From: Candidatus Campylobacter infans
Lineage (GTDB): Bacteria > Campylobacterota > Campylobacteria > Campylobacterales > Campylobacteraceae
Reading direction: 5' to 3'
Length of the DNA: 54,694 nt
NCBI GenBank assembly: GCA_009827235.1
Contig: SPMW01000008.1
Span: 1-54,694 of the forward strand
In this document: positions 26,676 to 34,850 of the stretch, piece after piece
Numbering within the stretch: the first letter of the stretch is position 1
Layout of the letters: every line of letters begins with the position of its first letter
Program-made: the position numbers and the translations under genes
The notes under the pieces: model-generated
Database searches by the model: none
Seen by the model: the letters and a program-made list of their open reading frames with translations, nothing else
What the model was told of the DNA's origin: nothing

Positions 26676-27935
26676 TTATGAGCGATAATCGGCATTTATG
26701 CTTACATACTCATGCCCCAAATCGCAACCATATGCTTTATAGCAAGCAATCCCCGTTCCTATGTCGCAAATGATTTTATAGCTATCTTTTAGCATTATTT
26801 CATGTGCGGCTTTTTCTCTAATTTCATCTAATTGCGGGTTTTGTGCGTTATAAACAAGCACATCATCATAATATATGCTAAGTTTATTTTCATCGCAGTT
26901 AATGCCGCTAGCGCCGATGGTTGAGGCTATTCGCCCCCAGTTTGGATCGCAACCAAAAAGCGCGGTTTTAACTAAAAGAGAATTTGCTAAGGCAAGAGCT
27001 GCTTTTTTGGCTTCTTCTTTTGTGGCGGCATTTTGTATCTCAAAGGCGACAACTTTTGTGCTACCTTCGCCATCTTTTACTAAATTTAAAGCCATTTGTA
27101 AGCAGATTTGATTTAAGGCAAAACCAAAAGCCTCTTTATCATAGCCCTTGGCTTGTTTGGAGCTTAAAAGCATTATTGTATCGTTTGTGCTAGTATCGCC
27201 ATCTACGCTTATTGCATTAAAGCTTTGTTCTATGGCGGATTCTAGCAATTCGTGCGCATCTTCATTTGGGATAGGCGCATCAGTTAGTATAAAACAAAGC
27301 ATTGTAGCAAGTGCAGGATTTATCATACCAGCACCTTTGCAAATGCAGGCTATATTAAAGCTTGTGCCATCTTCAAGCTCAACTTTTAGCGCAATTTCTT
27401 TTTTAAAGCGATCAGTAGTCATTATGGCGCGCGCTAAGGCATCGCTATTTTGCGCGTTTAGATTAAAATTTCTAGCAGCGCAGATGATTTTTTCTTTATC
27501 TAAGCGATAGCCAATAACGCCTGTTGAACTCATCAGCGGATTTACTAAGGTAAAATTATTAAAATTTGGTAAAGATTTTAGAGCCTTAAAAATTTCATCT
27601 ATATCGTCTATGCCGGCTTTTCCTGTCATTGCGTTAGCGTTTTTGGAATTTAATAAGATAAAATTTGTGTGTAGTTCATTTTTGTAAAAGTCCGCGTTTT
27701 TCTGGCTAGTATTTTGGATGCTATCAAGGTTTAGATTAAAGGTTTTTTCAAAATGCCTTATTGGCGCAGCTTTAAATTTATTTCTAGTAAAACGCGCCCA
27801 AAGGCTTGCGTTTTGGCTGGCTCTTATAAAGCCTAAGTCATTTTGCCCGTCTTTTTTAAAACCCGCACTAAGCCCATCAAAGCTAAACCCAGCCACATTT
27901 TCTAAGCCATTTTTTAAAGAAATTATTTTAAACAT
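26676..27935 (-). CDS. argJ: Bifunctional ornithine acetyltransferase / N-acetylglutamate synthase
   Basis: Recycles the acetyl group from N-acetylornithine to glutamate in arginine synthesis. The autoproteolytic site lies in GMINPALATML, with nucleophile Thr211; TGKAG and the C-terminal DPNWGRIASTIGASGI are also diagnostic. 419 aa; self-cleavage would give alpha (1-210) and beta chains. It follows the K+ channel gene by 8 bases on the same strand, with no other arg gene nearby. Confidence 0.94.
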   Translation of the reverse strand: MFKIISLKNGLENVAGFSFDGLSAGFKKDGQNDLGFIRASQNASLWARFTRNKFKAAPIRHFEKTFNLNLDSIQNTSQKNADFYKNELHTNFILLNSKNANAMTGKAGIDDIDEIFKALKSLPNFNNFTLVNPLMSSTGVIGYRLDKEKIICAARNFNLNAQNSDALARAIMTTDRFKKEIALKVELEDGTSFNIACICKGAGMINPALATMLCFILTDAPIPNEDAHELLESAIEQSFNAISVDGDTSTNDTIMLLSSKQAKGYDKEAFGFALNQICLQMALNLVKDGEGSTKVVAFEIQNAATKEEAKKAALALANSLLVKTALFGCDPNWGRIASTIGASGINCDENKLSIYYDDVLVYNAQNPQLDEIREKAAHEIMLKDSYKIICDIGTGIACYKAYGCDLGHEYVSINADYRS

Positions 27936-27943
27936 TTTTATCC

Positions 27944-29068
27944 TTATATGTAGCGAAATTCTTCTGGTTTGCGCTTGCTGTAAATTAAATGCTTCGTAGC
28001 GCGTATGCTCTCAGCCGTGCCAATTACTAAAAGTTTTGAGCCTGTGCCTATTAGAGTATCGCCTTTTGGCATTGGTGTGAATTTGTTATTTTGATCTCTT
28101 ATGCCGACTATATCAGCGTTTGTAATGCTTCTTAAATGCGTTTCTTTAATGCGTTTAAAGCGCATCCAGCTAAGATCTGGCACTTTTATTTCTTCTATAT
28201 CAAGTGGGGAATTTTTATCATAGAGAAATTTTTCAAGCATATTTTCCATATCTGGGCGCGCACTTATGGCGCTTAGACGCTGTGCTACTAGTTTTGTTGC
28301 TGATACTACGGAGTTTGCTCCAAGTTTGGTTAGCTTTATGGCATCATCATCGCTGTTTGAGTTTGTCATTATAAAATAGGGTTTTCTGCCAAGCTCTTTT
28401 TCATATAATCTCGCCGTGGCTATCATAGCGATATTATCGGCTATATTATCGCTTAGGGTGATTAGACCTTTTGCGCTTGAAAAATGAGTTTTTAAAAGCG
28501 CTGTTTGCGTGTGTGGCTCGGCGATTATGTAGTAAGGATATTTATACTGCTCAGCTAAATCGCTAAGGTGGGCTGAGCTATCAACTACTACAAAAGGTAT
28601 GTGATTTTCTCTAAATTGCTTGCTTAATTCTATTGTGTAGATATTGTGATAGCAAATTACAAAGTGGTTTTTAAGGCTTGCGATTTTATAAAGCATCGAA
28701 CGCTCCTGTAAAATCTGTGCGAGAGTGCCTTTTTTTAGCACTTCGATAACTATACCCATTGAAAAGGTAAAAGCAGCGAAGCCGACTAAAATAAAGCAAA
28801 TCGTAAAAATACGCCCAGCAGGGCTAATGGGCGCTACTTCTGTAAAGCCCACCGTGGTAAAGGTCATCCCAGCTTGATAAATCGCATCAATTAGGGAAAA
28901 ATTATCAATCAGCACATACCCAGCCGTCCCAAAAAGCATCATCACTACGATGAATATCAGTGGCAAGCGAAAAGGGCGTAATTGCTCGTAAAGCTCACTG
29001 CTAGTGCTGTATTCAGGGGAGTTTATGCGCCAGTTTAGAAACTTAGCTAGTCTTTGTCCTAGCGTCAT
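27944..29068 (-). CDS. Potassium channel subunit with RCK (TrkA-N) domain
   Basis: Two-transmembrane K+ channel. TM1 at about 36-55, the pore loop with selectivity filter TTVGFTEV (about residues 71-78), TM2 at about 85-110, then a cytoplasmic RCK domain (HFVICYHN instead of the classic GxGxxG, VVVDSSAH, KGLITLSDNIADNIAMIATA) and a C-terminal TrkA-C-like segment. The first RCK glycine motif is degenerate, so NAD binding is doubtful. 374 aa. Lies between rpmB and argJ on the minus strand. Confidence 0.9.
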   Translation of the reverse strand: MTLGQRLAKFLNWRINSPEYSTSSELYEQLRPFRLPLIFIVVMMLFGTAGYVLIDNFSLIDAIYQAGMTFTTVGFTEVAPISPAGRIFTICFILVGFAAFTFSMGIVIEVLKKGTLAQILQERSMLYKIASLKNHFVICYHNIYTIELSKQFRENHIPFVVVDSSAHLSDLAEQYKYPYYIIAEPHTQTALLKTHFSSAKGLITLSDNIADNIAMIATARLYEKELGRKPYFIMTNSNSDDDAIKLTKLGANSVVSATKLVAQRLSAISARPDMENMLEKFLYDKNSPLDIEEIKVPDLSWMRFKRIKETHLRSITNADIVGIRDQNNKFTPMPKGDTLIGTGSKLLVIGTAESIRATKHLIYSKRKPEEFRYI

Positions 29069-29078
29069 TTTGAGATGC

Positions 29079-29273
29079 TTAGCTGTTTTGTAGTTTTTTC
29101 ATAGTGCGAAGTGTGCTAGCGGCTACGCGAATGCGGCGAGTTGTGCCGTCTTCTAATTTCACGCGTATGCTACGAAGGTTTGGCATAAAACGGCGTTTTG
29201 TTTTATTGTTAGCGTGGCTTACATGATTGCCTACCATAGGGCCTTTGCCAGTAATAGCGCATACTTTTGACAT
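29079..29273 (-). CDS. rpmB: 50S ribosomal protein L28
   Basis: Large-subunit ribosomal protein of 64 aa. The start [20 protein letters not shown] and the basic [20 protein letters not shown] are typical. Only one Cys, so this is the zinc-free form. The K+ channel gene follows after 10 bases. Upstream lies a 197-base leader with a long inverted repeat. Confidence 0.97.
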   Translation of the reverse strand: MSKVCAITGKGPMVGNHVSHANNKTKRRFMPNLRSIRVKLEDGTTRRIRVAASTLRTMKKLQNS

Positions 29274-29318
29274 TTTTTATCCTTGTTTATAAATTAAAGG
29301 CGTGATTGTAGCTAAAAG

Positions 29319-29378
29319 AACTTAAAAACGCTTTAAAATTTTATATCTTTTATGCCATAAAAACAGCGTTTTTAAGTT
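29319..29378. other. Long inverted repeat between cysK and rpmB
   Basis: Arms AACTTAAAAACGCT and AGCGTTTTTAAGTT (14 bp, perfect) around a 32-base AT-rich loop, 46 bases before the rpmB ATG and 93 bases after the cysK stop. It is either the cysK-operon terminator or an rpmB leader element; T-runs after it are short. Confidence 0.45.
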
Positions 29379-29471
29379 TATATTAAAATAACAGAGCGTA
29401 AATTTTATGCTTTATAAATTCTAAATTAAACATAAAATAAAATTTTAATTTTTAAATTTTAATTTAACAAA

Positions 29472-30386
29472 TTAACCAAAAATTCCCGTAGAAATGTATC
29501 TTTCGCCTGTATCATTTAAAAAGGTTAAGATTGTTTTATTGGCGTTTTGGCTTAATTTGGCAAACTCACTAGCAGCAAAGATATTTGCTCCGCTTGAAAT
29601 ACCAGCTAGCAAGCCTTCTTGTCTGGCTAGCTTTTGCGTGGTGGCGATAGCGTTTTCGTTTGAAACCACAAAAAACTCGTCTATAACACTTTGATCAAGG
29701 TTTTGAGGCACGAAATTTGCGCCTATGCCTTGAATGGCGTGAGCAGCGGCATAGCCTTGGCTTAAAAGCGGGCTAGCTTGTGGCTCTACTGCGATAACTT
29801 GGAGATTTTTGATGTGTTTTTTTAGCTCTCTTGCGGTGCCGCTAATAGTCCCGCCAGTACCAAAGCCAGCGATTATTATATCGATTTTGCCATCGCTTTG
29901 TTCTAAAATTTCTTTTGCTGTGGTGTTTTCGTGGGCTTTTGGGTTATCTGGGTTATTAAATTGACTTGGGATAAAGCTATTTTTTATTTCTTTTGCTAAT
30001 TCATTTGCCTTATCAACCGCACCTTTCATACCTAGTTTTGGCTCAGTTAGCACAAGCTCTGCTCCATACGCAAGTAAAAGTTTTTGTCTTTCTAAACTCA
30101 TAGAGCTTGGCATAGTAAAAATCGCGCGCAAGCCATAAGATGCTGCTATCATCGCAAGCCCTACGCCTGTATTGCCACTGGTTGGCTCTATAATCACGCT
30201 ATTTTCGTTTATCGCACCTTTTTTAAATGCTTCATTTATCATATTTAGGGCGATTCTATCTTTGATTGAGTGTCCTGGGTTTAAAAATTCCACCTTTGCT
30301 ATTATTTTAGCCTCTTTACTAAAAGAATTTATGCGAATTAAAGGAGTTTTGCCTACTAATTCGCGCACATTATTTGCAATTTGCAT
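29472..30386 (-). CDS. cysK: O-acetylserine sulfhydrylase (cysteine synthase)
   Basis: PLP enzyme making cysteine from O-acetylserine and sulfide. PLP Lys42 in NPGHSIKDRIA, the PTSGNTGVGLAM loop, the phosphate-binding GFGTGGTISGTA, and a C-terminal LTFLNDTGERYIST. 304 aa. Last gene of the metY/CymR-like/cysK operon. In Bacillus subtilis CysK is also the signalling partner of CymR (family knowledge), relevant given its neighbour. Confidence 0.95.
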   Translation of the reverse strand: MQIANNVRELVGKTPLIRINSFSKEAKIIAKVEFLNPGHSIKDRIALNMINEAFKKGAINENSVIIEPTSGNTGVGLAMIAASYGLRAIFTMPSSMSLERQKLLLAYGAELVLTEPKLGMKGAVDKANELAKEIKNSFIPSQFNNPDNPKAHENTTAKEILEQSDGKIDIIIAGFGTGGTISGTARELKKHIKNLQVIAVEPQASPLLSQGYAAAHAIQGIGANFVPQNLDQSVIDEFFVVSNENAIATTQKLARQEGLLAGISSGANIFAASEFAKLSQNANKTILTFLNDTGERYISTGIFG

Positions 30387-30395
30387 TTTTAATCC

Positions 30396-30806
30396 TTAAA
30401 TTACATAGTTTAAATACGCATTAGCTTCTTGCTTAAAGGCTTCAAAGCTACTTAATGGTTTATTAAAAAGCTCTTTTAATTTTTCATCATATTCTTTTAT
30501 AAAAAGTGAATATGGCGTGTTTAGAGTAATTCTGCTTAGCCCAAAATCTTTTTCTAGTAAATTAAAAATTTCATAATAGCTAATTTCGCTTAGCGGCCTA
30601 GATAAATAATACCCGCCTTTTAGCCCTTTTATGCTAGCTATTAGGCCAGCACTTCTTAAATTATTTATAATTTGCTCTAAATAATTTTTGCTAACATTTA
30701 TATTGTCTGAAATATCTTTTAGGCTTATTGGTGAGCTACTATTGCCTTTTGAAATTTCAAAAATGCATATTAGGCCATAAACGCCTTTTGTGCTAAGCAG
30801 GCTCAT
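30396..30806 (-). CDS. Rrf2-family transcriptional repressor, CymR-like
   Basis: Winged-helix DNA-binding regulator. Residues 1-80 match Rrf2: STKGVYGLICIFEISKG, LKDISDNINVSKNYLEQI for the recognition helix, and LRSAGLIASIKGLKGGYYLS for the wing. It lacks the three cysteines of the IscR/NsrR Fe-S site (its only Cys is near residue 14), and its size (136 aa) and C-terminal tyrosine-rich end resemble B. subtilis CymR. Encoded between metY (4-base ATGA overlap) and cysK (9-base gap), it probably represses its own sulfur operon. The CymR assignment is an inference from sequence pattern plus context. Confidence 0.85.
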   Translation of the reverse strand: MSLLSTKGVYGLICIFEISKGNSSSPISLKDISDNINVSKNYLEQIINNLRSAGLIASIKGLKGGYYLSRPLSEISYYEIFNLLEKDFGLSRITLNTPYSLFIKEYDEKLKELFNKPLSSFEAFKQEANAYLNYVI

Positions 30807-32098
30807 AGTTTTGCCTTTTTGAATGCCTTTTGTAGATCTAGTATTAAATCATCTACATTTTCAAGTCCTACGCTTAGGCGGATTAGTCCTGCGCTTATGC
30901 CTGCGTTTTTAAGACCATCGGCATCAAGTTGAGAGTGAGTAGAGCTTGCTGGGTGAGTGATGATGCTTTTTGAATCGCCTATATTGACGATTACGCGGAA
31001 AAGCTCGGTGGAATTTACTACCTCATTTGCTAATTCTTTGCTTTCAAGCTCAAAGCTTATAAGCCCGCTAGCTAGGCCGTCTGTGAAATTTTTACTTACA
31101 TATTCATAATAAGGCGAGCTTTTTAAGCCAGGATAATTTACGGCCTTTACGCCCTTTGTGTTACTTAAAAACTCAGCGATTTTTAGCGCGCTTTGGCTTA
31201 TGGCTTTTATGCGAACGCTTAGGGTTTCAAGGCCTTGAATTAACTGCCAAGCATTAAATGGGCTTAAACTAGCGCCTATATCGCGCAATAATATGGTTTT
31301 AATGCGAATTGTAAAAATATCAAAATGCTCCACTAAGTTTGCAAAAACTAAGCCGTGGTAATTTGCTTCTGGCTCGTTAAACAAAGGATAGCGCGGGTTG
31401 TTGGCTAATTTTTTGTTTGTGCTTTTTGCGCTCGCGATTACGCCTCCAAGCACTGCGCCATTACCGCAAATGTATTTTGTCGCGCTATGAACGCTGACAT
31501 TTACGCCGTGATTTAATGGTTGGTATAAAATCGGCGTGGCTACTGTGTTGTCTGTGATTGTGATTATACCGTGTTTATCGGCGATTTTGACGATTTCTTG
31601 TGTGTTTGCGACAGCAATTTGCGGATTTGATAAGGATTCAAAAAAAATCGCCTTGGTTTTAGCATCTATTAGGCTTTCTAGCGAGCTTGGATTTTCTACA
31701 TCAAAGATTTTTGCGCTAATGCCAAAATTTTTAAGCGTATTGCCCAAAAGTGCGGTGCTACCGCCGTAAATTTTATTTGAGATAATTATATTATCGCCTG
31801 CGCTTGCAATATTTGCTATGGCATAAAAAATAGCCGCTGAGCCAGAGCTAGCACTAATTGCACCCGCTGCGTTTTCAAGCGCTCCAACTCTTGCTTCAAA
31901 TACATCGACAGTAGGATTTGTAAGGCGAGAATAAATCGGGCCAAGTTCTTGTAGGGCAAAGCGAGCCGCCGCTGTTTGGCTAGTGCCAAAATCAAAGGCA
32001 TTGCTAAGATACAATGGCACAGCAACTGCGCCATTTTGCTCTTTTTGAGAGTTGTAGCCTGCGTGTGTGGCTAGGGTTTCTTGGTGTAAGTTTTGCAT
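30803..32098 (-). CDS. metY: O-acetylhomoserine sulfhydrylase (MetY-type)
   Basis: PLP enzyme of the Cys/Met family that makes homocysteine (or cysteine) by direct sulfhydrylation. N-terminal LHQETLATHAGY, YSRLTNPTVDVFEARVGALE, PLP Lys208 in SVHSATKYICGNG, and a C-terminal THPASSTHSQLDADGLKNAG. 431 aa is typical of MetY rather than the shorter MetB/MetC. First gene of the operon, with an SD (AAGGA) and a near-consensus promoter upstream. Confidence 0.92.
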   Translation of the reverse strand: MQNLHQETLATHAGYNSQKEQNGAVAVPLYLSNAFDFGTSQTAAARFALQELGPIYSRLTNPTVDVFEARVGALENAAGAISASSGSAAIFYAIANIASAGDNIIISNKIYGGSTALLGNTLKNFGISAKIFDVENPSSLESLIDAKTKAIFFESLSNPQIAVANTQEIVKIADKHGIITITDNTVATPILYQPLNHGVNVSVHSATKYICGNGAVLGGVIASAKSTNKKLANNPRYPLFNEPEANYHGLVFANLVEHFDIFTIRIKTILLRDIGASLSPFNAWQLIQGLETLSVRIKAISQSALKIAEFLSNTKGVKAVNYPGLKSSPYYEYVSKNFTDGLASGLISFELESKELANEVVNSTELFRVIVNIGDSKSIITHPASSTHSQLDADGLKNAGISAGLIRLSVGLENVDDLILDLQKAFKKAKL

Positions 32099-32128
32099 GG
32101 TTTGTCCTTTTTTTGAAATTTAAAGCGA

Positions 32129-32157
32129 ATATTAGCAAGAAAATTTTTAAATGTCAA
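32129..32157 (-). promoter_or_regulatory. Near-consensus sigma70 promoter of the metY operon
   Basis: Minus strand: TTGACA (32152-32157), exactly 17 bases, then TAATAT (32129-32134). Predicted start near 32122 leaves a leader of about 24 bases before metY. A consensus -35 is unusual for Campylobacter, whose promoters normally lack one. The rest of the 267-base gap to 32366 is very AT-rich with no ORF. Confidence 0.75.
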
Positions 32158-32353
32158 GTATTTTAACTAAAATTATATATTTTGTTTAAAAATATTATTA
32201 TACAATGATTTAAACTAAAAGCATTATTAGAATATACTTTTTAAATATATTATTTTTAATGTAAATTAATTCCTTTTTATCAATAGAATTTAATAAAAGA
32301 TATTTTGCTTTAAAGTAGCGAAATTTTAAAAGATGATATTAAATAAAATTTGA

Positions 32354-32359
32354 TAAAAT
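32354..32359 (+). promoter_or_regulatory. Predicted -10 (TAAAAT) only 6 bases before the next ATG
   Basis: GATAAAATACGCGC runs directly into the ATG at 32366. The transcription start expected from this -10 falls on or next to that ATG, suggesting a leaderless message. Confidence 0.4.
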
Positions 32360-32365
32360 ACGCGC

Positions 32366-32680
32366 ATGCAAAATGAAAAATTTATGAGAGTTCGGTATTT
32401 ACGCGCTTTGGAGCGTTTTAGCATGGATATTAGCAAGGCTATTAAAAAAGAAAATTTTGATGAATTAAAATTTCAAGCCTTAGTAGAAAAAAATACACAA
32501 ATTTTAAATAAAATCCCAAGCGTGAGCTTGCATTCATCGTATTCAAAGGCGCTTTTAGCCTTCGTTAATATGGCTGGTGTTTGCTCGCGCGCTGAGCTTT
32601 TAAAGGCCGCAAACGCGCTTGATAAGTTTAAAAAAGCCAAAAATTATAAGCGCGATAAAAATGGCGAGCAAGATTATTAA
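32366..32680 (+). CDS. Hypothetical protein upstream of the response regulator
   Basis: Not recognised. 104 aa, basic and helical (about residues 8-95), ending in KAKNYKRDKNGEQDY; no signal peptide or membrane segment. ATG 32366 has no ribosome binding site and may be leaderless; a second ATG at 32384 (MRVRYLRALERF) is an alternative start. It precedes the response regulator by 30 bases on the same strand, so the two are probably cotranscribed. Confidence 0.6.
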   Translation: MQNEKFMRVRYLRALERFSMDISKAIKKENFDELKFQALVEKNTQILNKIPSVSLHSSYSKALLAFVNMAGVCSRAELLKAANALDKFKKAKNYKRDKNGEQDY

Positions 32681-32710
32681 TAAAATTTTAATAATATTTA
32701 AAGGAATGAT

Positions 32711-33394
32711 ATGAAAAAAATTTTAATGATTGAAGATGATTTTGAGCTTGCAGAAATTTTAAGTGAATATTTGGAGTTAAATGAGTTTAGGGTTAAAATT
32801 TGTGGCGAGCCATATTTAGGGCTTAGTGAATTAAATATAAATACTTATGATTTGGTGATTTTAGATCTTACCTTGCCAGGGCTTGATGGGCTTGAAGTTT
32901 GTAAGCAAATACGCAAAAAACACAATGTGCCTATTATTATTTCAAGCGCGCGCCACGATTTAGATGATAAAATCACGGCTTTTGATTTTGGCGCGGATGA
33001 TTATTTGCCAAAACCTTATGATCCAAAAGAATTGCTAGCGCGCATCAAAAGGCATCTAGCGCGCGTAAATACCGATGAGGGCGCATTTATCGCTCCAAAA
33101 AATACCAAAAAATCGCTAGTTTGTGATGAGTTTGCACATATTATTAAATTAAACGGCTCTGCGCTTGCATTAACAGCAGCAGAGTATGATATACTAGCAT
33201 ATATGCTAAAAAGAGAAGGTGGCGTGATTCGCAGGGAGGAATTTATTTATAATTGCGATGCCATTAGCCTAGATAGCTCGCCAAAAAGCATAGATGTGAT
33301 AATCGGGCGCATTCGCACGAAACTAGGCGAGGATCCCAAAAATCCGCGCTTTATTCACGCAATTCGCGCTGTTGGCTATAAATTAGAGCAGTAA
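32711..33394 (+). CDS. OmpR/PhoB-type response regulator (CprR/ArsR-like), no kinase beside it
   Basis: Two-component transcription factor. Receiver domain 1-120 with acidic pocket Glu8-Asp9-Asp10, phospho-acceptor Asp52 (VILDLTLPGLDG) and Lys101 (DYLPKPYDPKE). Winged-helix DNA-binding domain at about 130-225 (ALTAAEYDILAYML, SPKSIDVIIGRIRTKLG, IHAIRAVGYKLEQ). The receiver resembles the CprR/RacR/ArsR group of Campylobacter and Helicobacter. No histidine kinase follows; the next gene faces the other way. 227 aa, RBS AAAGGAATG. A hairpin terminator follows. Confidence 0.9.
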   Translation: MKKILMIEDDFELAEILSEYLELNEFRVKICGEPYLGLSELNINTYDLVILDLTLPGLDGLEVCKQIRKKHNVPIIISSARHDLDDKITAFDFGADDYLPKPYDPKELLARIKRHLARVNTDEGAFIAPKNTKKSLVCDEFAHIIKLNGSALALTAAEYDILAYMLKREGGVIRREEFIYNCDAISLDSSPKSIDVIIGRIRTKLGEDPKNPRFIHAIRAVGYKLEQ

Positions 33395-33421
33395 ATTTAA
33401 AATTTTATAAATTTTTAATCA

Positions 33422-33452
33422 GCGCGCATTTTAGCGCGCATTTATTTTATTA
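33422..33452 (+). terminator. Rho-independent terminator after the response regulator
   Basis: GCGCGC stem (33422-33427 with 33434-33439) around ATTTTA, then ATTTATTTTATTA on the plus strand, 28 bases after the stop codon. Confidence 0.6.
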
Positions 33453-33474
33453 GTATTTAAAATTTATTAAAATT

Positions 33475-33963
33475 TTACCAATTTGTATCGAAGCCACTTA
33501 CTATAATCTCGCATTCATCGATTATTTCATCATCGCCTTTTGCGCACATATTTTTGATGGAGGGAAATTTTCTTAGCATTAAACAAGCCGCATCGTCTTT
33601 GTTGGCCGTTTGGCTAAAATCTATAATGATTTTTGAAGCGCGCGCTGGGCTTGTGGTATCTGCGGCATCACCTGCGTTAATCACTCGTATTTGAGCGCAA
33701 TCTCCGCCTTTAATTTTTAGCACTCCGTTATTTGCGTTTAGGGCTACGATGGCTCGCGTCATATCGTGGATATTTGTTGCAAATTTGCCATTTGCGGTGT
33801 AATAAGTGCTAATATCGCTTATAGCAGTTGTTAAATCAGAAGCTGCCTTTACGACCTCTGCATCATCTCTTGTTGCGGCTAATTTTGGCAAAGCCACAGC
33901 AGCCAAAACTCCCAAAATCAAAATCACAAAAATTAGCTCAATCATTGTAAAAGCTTTTTTCAT
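33475..33963 (-). CDS. Type IV prepilin-like / type II pseudopilin protein
   Basis: Secreted pilin-like subunit. Prepilin leader KKA, then FTMIELIFVILILGVLAAVA, with Glu5 of the mature protein; the residue before cleavage is Ala rather than the usual Gly. A long alpha-helix and a soluble head with four cysteines follow (GGDC, DAAC, NMC, DEC). 162 aa. Resembles pseudopilins of the Campylobacter Cts competence system (CtsG-like) but no assembly gene is beside it. RBS AAGGAAT, single gene. Confidence 0.88.
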   Translation of the reverse strand: MKKAFTMIELIFVILILGVLAAVALPKLAATRDDAEVVKAASDLTTAISDISTYYTANGKFATNIHDMTRAIVALNANNGVLKIKGGDCAQIRVINAGDAADTTSPARASKIIIDFSQTANKDDAACLMLRKFPSIKNMCAKGDDEIIDECEIIVSGFDTNW

Positions 33964-34009
33964 GTAAATTCCTTGTAAATTTTAAATAAATGATTGTTAA
34001 AAATGTAAA

Positions 34010-34015
34010 ATTATA
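34010..34015 (-). promoter_or_regulatory. Predicted -10 (TATAAT) for the pseudopilin gene
   Basis: TATAAT on the minus strand, 46 bases before the ATG at 33963. Confidence 0.45.
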
Positions 34016-34060
34016 GGTATTGTGCGGTTAAACAGAGCTTAAAATTTTAACATTTTTACT

Positions 34061-34090
34061 TAATATTTAAAAAATAATTTTTAAATATTA
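34061..34090. other. AT-only inverted repeat between engB and the pseudopilin gene
   Basis: Arms TAATATTTAAAAA and TTTTTAAATATTA (13 bp, perfect) with a four-base loop. Likely marks the end of the engB cluster transcript or upstream DNA curvature of the pilin promoter. Confidence 0.4.
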
Positions 34091-34178
34091 TAAAAATATT
34101 TTAAGTTTTACTTGAAATTTAGCAAAATTTAAGACTAAGCAAAAATGACTTTATAAATTAAAATTTGTGATTAATTAT

Positions 34179-34850
34179 TTATTTATAAAGCGTTTCATAA
34201 AGGATATTTGTTAGTTCGGCAATGCCGGTTTTTTTAAGGGTTGAGATTAAAATAGCGTTTTTATCGTGCGCTTTTAATTTGGCACGCTCGCTTTGGTTTA
34301 GTTTATCAGCCTTTGTGTAAATGCGTAAAATGCGCTGATCTGCACGCACAAAAGAGGCTAAAAACTCGCCCAGTTCATCATCGCTAGCAAGATTAAAATG
34401 CCTGCTATCAATTAAATGCAAAAAAGCGCGGATATTTATGCGCGATTTTAAAAACTCGCTTAAATTGCGTTGCCATTGTGCTTGCATAGCCTTGCTAACC
34501 TTAGCATAACCAAAACCTGGCAAATCCACAAAAACCGCCTCGCCATTTACCTTAGAGCCTTGAAATTCCCCGCCAAAACGCACTTTAAAAAAATTTATCA
34601 GCCTGGTTTTGCCAGGCGTGCTGCTTGATTTTGCTAGGGAGTTTTTTTGGCATAAAGCATTGATTAGCGAGCTTTTGCCGACATTTGAACGCCCTAGGAA
34701 TGCTAGCTCGCTAAGAGCGTAATCATCGCAAGTTTTAAGATCAGGGCTTGATGCTAAAAAGCACGCATCTATAATGCGCGTTTGATTTAAAATTTTAAAA
34801 TTTTCATTATTTTGAGCGTGATTGCTGGCTAAATTTTGCGTAGGGTTCAT
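34179..34850 (-). CDS. engB: Ribosome biogenesis GTPase EngB/YsxC
   Basis: GTPase needed for 50S subunit assembly. G1 GRSNVGKSSLI, G2 SSTPGKTRLINFF, G3 VDLPGFGYA, G4 TKADKL and G5 ISTLKKTG are all visible. 223 aa, slightly long because of a polar N-terminus (NPTQNLASNHAQNNENFK). Start overlaps the lptA stop by four bases; last gene of the envelope cluster. Confidence 0.95.
   Translation of the reverse strand: MNPTQNLASNHAQNNENFKILNQTRIIDACFLASSPDLKTCDDYALSELAFLGRSNVGKSSLINALCQKNSLAKSSSTPGKTRLINFFKVRFGGEFQGSKVNGEAVFVDLPGFGYAKVSKAMQAQWQRNLSEFLKSRINIRAFLHLIDSRHFNLASDDELGEFLASFVRADQRILRIYTKADKLNQSERAKLKAHDKNAILISTLKKTGIAELTNILYETLYK

Noticed and set aside
32099..32365. Riboswitch or small RNA in the metY upstream gap
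   Set aside because: Predicted leader of metY is only about 24 bases and the rest is very AT-rich without a stable hairpin; a promoter/operator region is enough to explain it.
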